From contig MKWG01000043.1 in the NCBI GenBank assembly GCA_001899685.1, positions 124,001 to 188,000 of the forward strand: DNA of 64,000 nt, read 5' to 3'. The stretch is from Sphingobacteriales bacterium 44-15 (GTDB lineage: Bacteria; Bacteroidota; Bacteroidia; Chitinophagales; Chitinophagaceae). A model generated the notes under the pieces. The model was not told the DNA's origin. It saw nothing but the letters and a program-made list of their open reading frames with translations, and did not search any database. Below, one piece after another: positions 8,492-15,856 of the stretch. Every line of letters begins with the position of its first letter. Position 1 is the first letter of the stretch. A program made the position numbers and the translations under genes.

Positions 8492-8536
8492 TTACAGGCT
8501 GGCAGGACTCGGCGTAAGGTTGTGATCAAAGTTACT
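8459..8536 (+). repeat. 76-bp hairpin repeat, copy 2
   Basis: GCCGAGTC (8466-8473) and GACTCGGC (8506-8513) are perfect reverse complements, and CAGCC faces GGCTG inside. It matches 7721-7797. Its left edge coincides with the loss of lipoprotein-like sequence in the gene at 8099, and its right edge runs into the miaE leader. Confidence 0.7.
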
Positions 8537-8584
8537 ATAAAGTCTTTCTTCGTTACTTTGCACCACACGTACAAATACCACCTG

Positions 8585-9190
8585 ATGAACGAAGCAGATG
8601 TAAAAAATATCCTGGGACTGCAGTTGCCAACTGACCCGAGATGGTCAGACCTGGCAGGCCTCAGCCTTGAAGAAATTCTTACCGATCATGCCTATTGCGA
8701 ACAAAAAGCAGCTACCAGTTGCATATCCCTTATTCAAAAATATTCCGATAAAGAAAAGCTGGTCACAGAACTCTCTCCTGTTGTAACGGAAGAATGGGGG
8801 CATTTCCGCCTGGTGCTGGCCGAACTGCAAAAAAGAGGATTGCCGCTTGGCAAACAACGAAAAGATATTTATGTAAATAAATTGCTGGAATTTCAGAAAA
8901 AAGGCGGCAGCCCTGAAGACCGCTTTCTCGATCAGTTGCTGATAATGGCGCTGATAGAAGCAAGAAGCTGTGAACGCTTCAAACGGTTGAGCGAAGGACT
9001 TGATGACGATTACCTGCAAAAATTTTACCGCCGTTTTATGGAAAGCGAAGCCGGTCATTATACATTATTCATAGACCTTGCCGAAACCTATATTGATAAA
9101 ACTAAAGTGCGCAACCGGTGGAATGAATGGCTCAGCTACGAAGCCGCAATAATGAAAGCAATGGAGCTAAGAGGAGACAGGATCCATTAA
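8585..9190 (+). CDS. miaE: tRNA-(ms2io6A) hydroxylase MiaE
   Basis: MiaE is a di-iron monooxygenase that hydroxylates the isopentenyl group of ms2i6A at tRNA position 37. The protein of about 201 residues starts with LGLQLPTDPRW and EEILTDHAYCEQKAA, which are hallmarks of the family. Metal ligands of the four-helix bundle are visible as E and H residues in HAYCEQKA, EEWGHFRLVL, ALIEARSCERFK and ESEAGHYTLF. I chose ATG 8585 rather than an upstream ATG at 8522 because the upstream part is repeat sequence. A -7-like TTACTTTG at 8553-8560 would place the transcript start near 8566. It appears to be monocistronic. Confidence 0.93.
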   Translation: MNEADVKNILGLQLPTDPRWSDLAGLSLEEILTDHAYCEQKAATSCISLIQKYSDKEKLVTELSPVVTEEWGHFRLVLAELQKRGLPLGKQRKDIYVNKLLEFQKKGGSPEDRFLDQLLIMALIEARSCERFKRLSEGLDDDYLQKFYRRFMESEAGHYTLFIDLAETYIDKTKVRNRWNEWLSYEAAIMKAMELRGDRIH

Positions 9191-9334
9191 TTGTACCCCG
9201 TGATATTTTACCACCAATGCATTTACAAAAACAGCTCTGTTGTAAAGCTGTAATTCTTTAACAAACCGTCTGTATAATAAACGCTACTTTGCAATCGTTT
9301 TATTGTTTTATATTATTATATCTAACATACGCAC

Positions 9335-9796
9335 ATGAAAAAAGCTCTTTTGTTTTTATCTCTGGTTTGCGCTATACAATTGTTTGCGCAGGATAAAAGC
9401 AAAAAGCCTGCTGCGCCTGCTGCCACAGTACCTAAGATCACGGTCTCTATCGGAAGTGTCAGGGGAGGCGAAATCTCAGCCGAATCATTATCCAGGATCA
9501 TTGACTCCGCCGTAACAGCCAAAGATGCAAACGGAAACACTTACCCCATTGTCCGCTTCAGGGTGTTGTATAAATTCAAAAGCACTTACCAGGACCAGGA
9601 CACCGGCGAGAAGAAAAACAGCGACGACATGCGCACTACCGATTTCTCCAATACATCAGTAATGTCTCAACTCTGGCGCCAAAGCATTAAAGACAATATC
9701 AAGCCCGGCGATGAAATGATCATAGACAATATCATCGTGAAATTAAAAAACGGTAACAAGCTGATGACCCCTTCTATGACGTTTAAGGTAAGATAG
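9335..9796 (+). CDS. Secreted free-standing GldM C-terminal-like domain protein
   Basis: This 153-residue protein has a clear signal peptide (MKKALLFLSLVCAIQLFAQ) and a Lys/Pro/Ala linker. A single beta-rich domain of about 115 residues then ends in KPGDEMIIDNIIVKLKNGNK and TPSMTFKV. That ending pattern (a xxPGxxxxIxxIxxKxxxG motif followed by PxxFK) resembles the C-terminal domain of GldM, a gliding/T9SS motor shaft protein. Here it is alone, without the GldM coiled-coil. The preceding VSIGSVRGGEISAESLSRI also fits the start of such a domain. The function is unknown and the GldM relation is my inference from pattern. The nearest downstream gene is convergent, so this is a single-gene unit. 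Confidence 0.7.
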   Translation: MKKALLFLSLVCAIQLFAQDKSKKPAAPAATVPKITVSIGSVRGGEISAESLSRIIDSAVTAKDANGNTYPIVRFRVLYKFKSTYQDQDTGEKKNSDDMRTTDFSNTSVMSQLWRQSIKDNIKPGDEMIIDNIIVKLKNGNKLMTPSMTFKVR

Positions 9797-9848
9797 GCGG
9801 AAGGGATAGGGTATAAGAAGTAAGGTACTTACCACTTACCACCTACTA

Positions 9849-11279
9849 CTACTCCAACTTCCAATCCCCTCTGTATGTTCTTTTCACAAACTGGTTGGCA
9901 GGCTCAAAATTGGTGATCCGCATATGCTCTCCGTCCCACAGCAGTTGCTTTCTTCCGTTAAATATTTTGTCTCCTTTGGCATTTGTCTCATAATAGTTGT
10001 AGCTGAGCACGGCAAGGTTGCCCATCAGCACTGTTTCCGTGAGCGGACCTGATTTGTCGAACGAGGAACTGGTATATGCGCCCCACCCTTTCTTGCAGGC
10101 TTTCACCCATTGCTGCTGGTGCCCTTCCGTTCCGCCTTCCACGAGTTCAAACTTAGAAGGCGGCAGTGTTTCTTCTTTCATTCTCCGTGTAGGCAGCAAT
10201 GTTGGGTTACGTCCAAACAATCCGGCCATGATCTTTCCCTTTGTGCCTTCAAAAATGATCCCCCCGTCAATTTCGCCCATCGGCTCGTCAGGCAATAGCT
10301 CTGCAGGTCGCTTGGGGCGGATGCCGCCATCATACCATATCATCTCCACGGCAGACATGCCTTCCCGTTCGGGGAACTGTATATGCGTTTTGGCTGAAGG
10401 CGGATAGCTGTCTTTGTAAATCGCTTCCTGGAAAAAACCTGTATATACCGAACCCACGCTGGTTTCCACCGACACAGGATACCTGAGTTTTAATGCACGA
10501 TATGGTACATCCATAAAATGACAGCCCATATCGCCCAGTGAACCTGACCCGAAATCGACCCATCCGCGCCATATTGCCGGAAGATAAGCAGGGTTATATC
10601 CCCGTTGCGGAGCGGTGCCCAGCCAAAGCTCCCAATCTAACTCCTTTGGAACAGCAAACGTCCCGGATGGAGTTGGAACGCCCTGCGGCCATGTCGGGCG
10701 GTTCGTCCACACATGCACTGTATGCACATCCCCTATTACGCCAGCCTGCACCCAGGTTTCTATTTTCCGGGTATCATCGCCACTGCTGCCCTGGTTGCCC
10801 ATTTGAGTAACTACTTTGTATTTTTCCGCAGCCCTGGTGAGCATGCGGGCTTCATATATATCATGCGTCAAAGGTTTTTCGCAGTATACGTGTTTGCCCA
10901 GTTGCATGGCAGCCATCGCCATCACGGCATGCATGTGGTCGGGAGTAGTGACGATCACTGCATCAATGTTCTTATGCTCCTTGTCAAGCATTTTCCTGAA
11001 ATCTTTATAATAAGGAGCTTTCGGCCATTTCTTTCTTCCGTTCACCGACTGGCGGTCATCTACATCGCAAAGAGCTACTATATTATCAGAGCCCTTATTA
11101 TATGCGTATGGGAGATTTACTTCTGCTTTGCCGCCTACACCTATGCCGGCAATATTCAGCTTATCGCTGGGCGCAATATGTCCTTTTCCCAACACATAGC
11201 GCGGAACGATAAAAAAGCCGGCACCAGTCGTGGAAGCATCTGTAATGAACTTTCTACGCGAGATTTTCTTTTTTGCCAT
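9849..11279 (-). CDS. Tat-exported Gfo/Idh/MocA family oxidoreductase
   Basis: The 476-residue protein starts with a twin-arginine leader (SRRKFITDASTTGAGFFIVP) and then has a Rossmann domain with IAGIGVGGKAEVNLPYAY and the family signature HVYCEKPLTHD near residue 135. A C-terminal alpha/beta substrate domain follows, containing GSGSLGDMGCHFMDVPYRAL. Members are NAD(P)-dependent dehydrogenases of sugars. Exported Bacteroidota members carry a tightly bound cofactor and some oxidise sugars at C3. The gene lies alone, far from the DUF1080 gene at 44 kb, so a link to that pathway is only suggested. It converges with the GldM-like gene across a gap of about 50 bases that contains short TTACCACTTACCAC repeats. 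Confidence 0.93.
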   Translation of the reverse strand: MAKKKISRRKFITDASTTGAGFFIVPRYVLGKGHIAPSDKLNIAGIGVGGKAEVNLPYAYNKGSDNIVALCDVDDRQSVNGRKKWPKAPYYKDFRKMLDKEHKNIDAVIVTTPDHMHAVMAMAAMQLGKHVYCEKPLTHDIYEARMLTRAAEKYKVVTQMGNQGSSGDDTRKIETWVQAGVIGDVHTVHVWTNRPTWPQGVPTPSGTFAVPKELDWELWLGTAPQRGYNPAYLPAIWRGWVDFGSGSLGDMGCHFMDVPYRALKLRYPVSVETSVGSVYTGFFQEAIYKDSYPPSAKTHIQFPEREGMSAVEMIWYDGGIRPKRPAELLPDEPMGEIDGGIIFEGTKGKIMAGLFGRNPTLLPTRRMKEETLPPSKFELVEGGTEGHQQQWVKACKKGWGAYTSSSFDKSGPLTETVLMGNLAVLSYNYYETNAKGDKIFNGRKQLLWDGEHMRITNFEPANQFVKRTYRGDWKLE

Positions 11280-11339
11280 AACTGTATTATTTAATAATGG
11301 AAGAATAACCTGAAGCCTGCGGGCTTACAGTTACAAGTT

Positions 11340-11392
11340 CTCCATACCTTATGTCTTATCACTTACCACCTACCACTTATCACTTACCACCC
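11340..11392. repeat. Tandem ACTTACCAC/ACTTATCAC words
   Basis: The gap between the oxidoreductase start and the glmS stop holds four imperfect direct copies of a TATCACTTACCACCTACCAC-like unit. A shorter version lies at 9822-9846. The same wording recurs near 2171-2200 and 53519-53545. It is too short and irregular to be a CRISPR array. Confidence 0.6.
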
Positions 11393-13228
11393 CTACTCCA
11401 CCGTTACGCTTTTAGCCAGGTTCCGGGGCTTATCCACATCGTAGCCTTTGGCTATTCCTATATAGTAAGCAAACAATTGAAGCGGCACCACACTGATAAT
11501 GGGAGCGATCACCTCATCAGCTTCGGGAACAGGAAGTATATCATCCGCCATACCGGTAATAGTTTCATCGCTCTCTGTTATCACGGCAATTACTTTACCT
11601 TTCCGGGCTTTAATTTCCTGGATATTGCTCACGATCTTTTCGTGGTAAGCATCTTTAGTAGCTACAAATACTACCGGAAGGGATTCGTCCACTAACGCTA
11701 TCGGACCGTGCTTCATTTCTGCTGCAGGATATCCTTCTGCATGAATATACGAGATCTCCTTCAACTTCAGCGCACCCTCAAGTGCCACGGGGAAATTATA
11801 TCCCCTGCCCAGGAACAAGGCATTGATCACATCTTTGTATTTAACGGCTACGGCTTTAATATGCTCCGCGCTATCCAGCACTTTTTTTACTTTTTCAGGC
11901 ACATCATTAAGTTCTTCCAGCAGGTGAAGATAACGGTCATGACCGATCGTATTTCGTTCTATGGCAATTTTAAGTGCCACCATGGCCAGCACGGTCAGTT
12001 GTGCTGTGAATGCCTTGGTGCTTGCCACACCGATCTCCGGCCCGGCATGCGTATACGCCCCTGCATGGGAGATACGGGAGATAGAAGAGCCCACCACATT
12101 GACAATGCCCAGGATAGTGGCGCCCTGCTCTTTCGCCCGTTCAATAGCCACAAGGGTGTCTGCCGTTTCACCGCTTTGCGATATAGCGATGATCATATCA
12201 CCTTTGTGCACTATGGGATTGCGGTAACGGAATTCTGAAGCATATTCCACCTCTACCGGGATACGGCACAACTCTTCAATGATATATTCTGCAATGAGGC
12301 CCGCATGCCAGGAAGTGCCGCATGCCACTATAAGTATACGGCTGGCATTTTTGATCTGCTCTATATTGTTTTGGATCCCCGACATGGTAATGGTACCCTG
12401 CTGCACATCCAACCTGCCACGCAGGCAATCGCGGATAGTATCCGGCTGTTCGAATATTTCCTTCAGCATGAAATGATCATAACCGCCTTTTTCAATAGCT
12501 GCAAGCTCCAGGTCAAGCTTTTGTATAAAAGGTGTTTGCCGCTCATTACCCAGGTTCTTCAATATCAGCTCGTCCGATTTTATAATGGCGATCTGGTAAT
12601 CGTTTACATACACCACTTCCTTGGTATATTCCACAATAGGCGAAGCATCGCTGGCTAAAAAATGTTCATTCTTGCCAATGCCGATCACCAGCGGGCTTCC
12701 TTTCCTTGCCGCGATCAGGGTATCAGGATTATCTTTATCAATCAGCACAACAACATAGGCGCCCACCACTCTCCTGAGAGCAATACGCAACGCTTCTTCA
12801 AGCGTGCTGCCATTATTCTCCTGTATATCTTCAATAAAATTCAGCAGCACTTCTGTATCAGTATCGCTATGGAAAACATACCCTTTTTTAATAAGCTCGG
12901 CTTTCAGCGCGGCATAGTTTTCAATAATGCCGTTGTGTATCATGGCCAGCCTGCCATTCGACGACTGGTGCGGGTGGGCATTGCGGTCGCTCGGCTCTCC
13001 GTGGGTGGCCCAGCGTGTATGACCAATACCAATATGCCCGTCAAGATCTTTGCCTACCGTCATTTCTTCCAGCGCAGCCACTTTGCCTTTTTTCTTGTAT
13101 AATTTTAATCCGTGATTGAGCAGGGCCACACCTGCGCTGTCATACCCCCTGTATTCTAATCTTTTAAGTCCCTTTATAATAACAGGGTAAGCCTGCCGGT
13201 ACCCGATATATGCTACTATGCCACACAT
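11393..13228 (-). CDS. glmS: Glutamine--fructose-6-phosphate aminotransferase (isomerizing)
   Basis: GlmS makes glucosamine-6-phosphate from fructose-6-phosphate and glutamine, the entry step to peptidoglycan and lipid A amino sugars. The 611-residue protein has the catalytic Cys directly after Met (MCGIVAYIGY), the glutaminase motif HTRWATHGEPS, two SIS isomerase domains (SQSGETADT and FLGRGYNFPVALEGALKLKE), HAEGYPAAEMKHGPIAL, and the typical end DKPRNLAKSVTVE. The length and ends are complete. No glmS ribozyme-like sequence is expected in this phylum and none was noticed upstream. The neighbouring antiporter gene is 104 bases upstream on the same strand. Confidence 0.98.
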   Translation of the reverse strand: MCGIVAYIGYRQAYPVIIKGLKRLEYRGYDSAGVALLNHGLKLYKKKGKVAALEEMTVGKDLDGHIGIGHTRWATHGEPSDRNAHPHQSSNGRLAMIHNGIIENYAALKAELIKKGYVFHSDTDTEVLLNFIEDIQENNGSTLEEALRIALRRVVGAYVVVLIDKDNPDTLIAARKGSPLVIGIGKNEHFLASDASPIVEYTKEVVYVNDYQIAIIKSDELILKNLGNERQTPFIQKLDLELAAIEKGGYDHFMLKEIFEQPDTIRDCLRGRLDVQQGTITMSGIQNNIEQIKNASRILIVACGTSWHAGLIAEYIIEELCRIPVEVEYASEFRYRNPIVHKGDMIIAISQSGETADTLVAIERAKEQGATILGIVNVVGSSISRISHAGAYTHAGPEIGVASTKAFTAQLTVLAMVALKIAIERNTIGHDRYLHLLEELNDVPEKVKKVLDSAEHIKAVAVKYKDVINALFLGRGYNFPVALEGALKLKEISYIHAEGYPAAEMKHGPIALVDESLPVVFVATKDAYHEKIVSNIQEIKARKGKVIAVITESDETITGMADDILPVPEADEVIAPIISVVPLQLFAYYIGIAKGYDVDKPRNLAKSVTVE

Positions 13229-13332
13229 TTTTTTATTGATTTTAATGAATCTCTTTTTAACGCAAACGATTGCGCAATATTATTAAAAAAACCTCAATCA
13301 CTTATTGTTATCCTGCAAACGCTATAATGGAT

Positions 13333-14562
13333 TCAGGGCTTATCGTCGCGCCCGGCAAAAACACTCTCTTCAAGTATTTGCTCAGGCTTCTTCTTGTAAA
13401 AGATCATACCCGCTGTCATAATAATGCTGGTGGTAAGAATGATGAAGAAAAGAATGCCTTCGTTGAAGGCTGTAAGCTTGAATTTTTCGGGGATCTTATA
13501 GAACAGGACAATGGTAATTAACCCGCGCGGTAGAAAAAAAGACTCCGGGAAAACATTTGTCTTCACAAAAAAGCGCAGGTATAGCAACCGTACAATAAAT
13601 AAAGCAGCCACGACCGAGCCGCCTACGGCAAGCACTTCATTTTCGGTAAGGAAATCAAGCCGGATGGAATACCCAAAAAGTATAAAAAAGAAAGTGCGGA
13701 TCAGGAAAGACGATTCGGCCGTAATAGAATGCAGCAATGCACGTATAGATTCTACCTCCTTTACAGGGAAAAGTCGCTGAATGCGGGGCGCCCGTATCAA
13801 TTCCCAGTTGTTGATCATCATACCGAAAATAAGAATGATGATCAGGGAAGGAAGATGCAATATTTTTCCCGAAGCATATATCAGTATGAGCAAGGAAAAT
13901 ATCAGGAAAAATTTAATATTAAGCCTGGTTTTTGCCATAATAAGAAACAGCACAAATGACAGCACAAACGACAGCAGCACAGATACTATAATATTGCCAC
14001 CGAAAAAAGCAACTGATTTTAAAGTAAGCGTTTCTTCTCCCGTAAAATAATTAAACAGCAAAATGCCGATGATATCCGAAAAGGAAGCTTCATACACAAG
14101 GAATTCCTTTTTCTCTTCGGTAAGGGAATGTATGCTCGGTATAACAATGGAGCTGCTGATAATAGACAGAGGTATTGAATACACCATACAGTTTATCACA
14201 TCTTCATGCAGCCAGTAATGGAGAATAGCTGTAATAAGACCTGCAGAACATATAAAAATGATCAGCGCAGAAAAAAAGGAGTCCCGTATCAGCTTTAATT
14301 TTGAGCGGGAAAGTGTGAGATCCAGCCCGGCTTCAAGCACTATCATAATCAGTCCTACCACACCCAACGCCTCCACTATCTGTGAAGGTATAGTTATGCT
14401 CATATTATTTACATCGCTGAACCATCTGAAGAAAACACCTCCGAAAAGCAACAGTAATACTGAAGGTACCCGGATATACCGGCTGATAATGGAAAAGAAA
14501 TAAGATAAAATGACAACGGTGCAGATGATGATCAGCAGGTATTCTGCATCAATTTTATTCAT
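13333..14562 (-). CDS. Cation/proton antiporter (CPA family membrane protein)
   Basis: The 409-residue protein is almost entirely hydrophobic with about eleven or twelve membrane segments. The N-terminal part, with RYIRVPSVLLLLFGGVFF and ALGVVGLIMIVLEAGLDL, matches the monovalent cation:proton antiporter fold, where a small patch of acidic residues on the two discontinuous helices binds the ion. The central IPSIHSLTEEKKEFLVYEAS and SDIIGILLFNYFTGEE carry the second conserved acidic cluster. The C-terminal regulatory TrkA-like domains found in Kef proteins are absent. The ion (Na+ or K+) cannot be decided. It would serve pH or salt homeostasis in the inner membrane. Confidence 0.9.
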   Translation of the reverse strand: MNKIDAEYLLIIICTVVILSYFFSIISRYIRVPSVLLLLFGGVFFRWFSDVNNMSITIPSQIVEALGVVGLIMIVLEAGLDLTLSRSKLKLIRDSFFSALIIFICSAGLITAILHYWLHEDVINCMVYSIPLSIISSSIVIPSIHSLTEEKKEFLVYEASFSDIIGILLFNYFTGEETLTLKSVAFFGGNIIVSVLLSFVLSFVLFLIMAKTRLNIKFFLIFSLLILIYASGKILHLPSLIIILIFGMMINNWELIRAPRIQRLFPVKEVESIRALLHSITAESSFLIRTFFFILFGYSIRLDFLTENEVLAVGGSVVAALFIVRLLYLRFFVKTNVFPESFFLPRGLITIVLFYKIPEKFKLTAFNEGILFFIILTTSIIMTAGMIFYKKKPEQILEESVFAGRDDKP

Positions 14563-14641
14563 GACACAAAATACATTATTATTACATATTACTTATACCG
14601 TCGGGTACTCCTCAATTTTTTCGCGGTACGTGAGTTTCAGT

Positions 14642-15541
14642 CTAACGTCCGTCCTCTCCTCTCTCATCTAAAAACTCCCTGATCACCTCCATTGTCAGCT
14701 TTACTATGTTGCTTCCTGTCTCAGGTGTTTCTATTTCTCCCATATAGGCGCCATGACTGCCTGGCAATATCATCAGTCTTGAATTTTTGATCAGCTCCGA
14801 CATAGCTACTGCATGTGCATTGGTAACCACATCCCGGTCGCCGTTAATGATCAGCGCCGGAGCTGTGACAGATTGCAGCATTTCATCCGGCCAATCCTTA
14901 AAATGCAGCATCCGGTCGCGGTCTTTAGTAAACATATTAAGCAGCTTACTGCGATCAGGGTTGATCTTCAAAAAAGCATCCTGCAGCTCTTTGGGCATAT
15001 TATCCAGCGTGGCATGCTCCATACCCTCAAAAAAGCCGGGAGGCAACCCCGATCTTTTATAAATGGCTGATGCTATTACCAGCTTGTTTACTATCGCCGG
15101 ATGCCGCACAGCGATCTGCATGGCAGTGCTGCCGCCATTGCTAAAGCCGAAAAAGGATGCTTTGGCAATATGCAGATGGCTCAGTAAAGCCGCTACATCA
15201 TCCGCATCCTGCTCAAAGCTTTCCGGCGCATCACGGTCGCCGGTATGCCCGTGTGCCTGCAGCTCTACGGCAACCACCCGGTAATGATCAGCAAGCATCG
15301 GAAGTATCTTTCCAAACGTAGTACCGATGGTAGAGCCGCCCCCGTGTATAAGCACAAGATATTCCCCTTTATCTCCGTGCAGCTCGTAATACATGTTAAT
15401 GCCGTTCACTTCGGCATAGCCCGTCCGGAAAGCCGTGCTATCCCCGCTTGTTTGAGATTTCATATTATGTTGTTTACTGTTTTGATGGCAAGCTGCAGCT
15501 ACAAAGATCAGCAGTATACAAAAAATATAGTTCCTTTTCAT
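14642..15541 (-). CDS. Alpha/beta hydrolase lipoprotein
   Basis: I place the start at ATG 15541, giving 299 residues that begin MKRNYIFCILLIFVAAAC, a signal peptide with a lipobox-like end. An upstream in-frame ATG at 15589 would spoil this signal. The catalytic triad of the alpha/beta-hydrolase fold is visible: nucleophile Ser in GFSNGG near residue 131, Asp in GDRDVV near 234 and His in PGSHGAY near 262. HGGGS forms the oxyanion region. Substrates of this family are diverse (esters, lactones, haloalkanes), so no specific reaction is proposed. Upstream lies a promoter with TTG, 20-base spacing and TATATTTG, overlapped by two 18-bp operator-like palindromes, so the gene is probably under tight repressor control. 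Confidence 0.9.
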   Translation of the reverse strand: MKRNYIFCILLIFVAAACHQNSKQHNMKSQTSGDSTAFRTGYAEVNGINMYYELHGDKGEYLVLIHGGGSTIGTTFGKILPMLADHYRVVAVELQAHGHTGDRDAPESFEQDADDVAALLSHLHIAKASFFGFSNGGSTAMQIAVRHPAIVNKLVIASAIYKRSGLPPGFFEGMEHATLDNMPKELQDAFLKINPDRSKLLNMFTKDRDRMLHFKDWPDEMLQSVTAPALIINGDRDVVTNAHAVAMSELIKNSRLMILPGSHGAYMGEIETPETGSNIVKLTMEVIREFLDERGEDGR

Positions 15542-15601
15542 ACCATGAAATTTAAGGTTCAGAAGTATCGAAGCATTTCTCCCGATCATTTACGCTAAAT
15601 A

Positions 15602-15645
15602 TGCAAGTATTTGCTTGCAAATATATATGCAAGCATTTGATTGCA
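15602..15645. promoter_or_regulatory. Tandem 18-bp operator-like palindromes
   Basis: Two sites of the form TGCAAG-N6-MTTGCA lie at 15602-15619 (TGCAAGTATTTGCTTGCA) and 15628-15645 (TGCAAGCATTTGATTGCA). Their centres are 26 bp apart. The first overlaps the -7 element and the transcript start, and the second fills the -33 to -7 spacer. The form fits a dimeric TetR- or MarR-type repressor, though no such gene is adjacent. Confidence 0.7.
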
Positions 15646-15648
15646 CAA
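15618..15648 (-). promoter_or_regulatory. Bacteroidota-type promoter of the hydrolase gene
   Basis: On the minus strand TTG (15648-15646) is followed after 20 bases by TATATTTG (15625-15618), an exact TTG-N20-TAxxTTTG arrangement. The predicted start near 15611 gives a leader of about 70 bases. The -7 element and spacer are covered by the tandem palindromes, and the -33 TTG directly adjoins the second one. Confidence 0.7.
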
Positions 15649-15765
15649 GCTTTTTTTTATTTTTTTAAAAAAGAATAATTTGCTTCAATGATGCAACAAC
15701 CAGAAGCTAATATGCATAATACCATATATATTAAACCTGTCTGGCCTTACCGGCCGGCTAAAAAT

Positions 15766-15816
15766 GAGAAGTGAGACAACAAATGTGGGATACTCACATT
15801 TATCGTCTCACCTCTC
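15766..15816. repeat. Two-part hairpin of GTGAGAC words behind tex
   Basis: The outer arms GAGAAGTGAGAC (15766-15777) and GTCTCACCTCTC (15805-15816) match at 11 of 12 positions. The inner arms AAATGTG (15781-15787) and CACATTT (15795-15801) match exactly. The hairpin lies 40 bases past the tex stop codon and probably marks the 3' end of that transcript. No long T-run follows. Confidence 0.7.
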
Positions 15817-15856
15817 ACAAAGAAATACGAAAAATCATTATTGTCGTGACACTATA

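Larger units (their letters stand above)
15542..15856. other. Intergenic region with regulated promoter and a hairpin
   Basis: The 315-base gap contains the promoter and operators of the hydrolase (15602-15648) and, near the tex end, a strong imperfect hairpin (15766-15816). The remainder, including TTGCACAAGC followed by an A/T tract and the palindromic GGCCTTACCGGCCGG word at 15743, shows no gene. Confidence 0.7.

Noticed and set aside
11340-11392. CRISPR or VNTR from the ACTTACCAC tandem words
   Set aside because: Units are only about 8-10 bases, irregular and without spacers, and the same words appear singly elsewhere.
13229-13332. glmS ribozyme upstream of glmS
   Set aside because: The gap is only 104 bases, has no matching structure, and this ribozyme is typical of Gram-positive bacteria.
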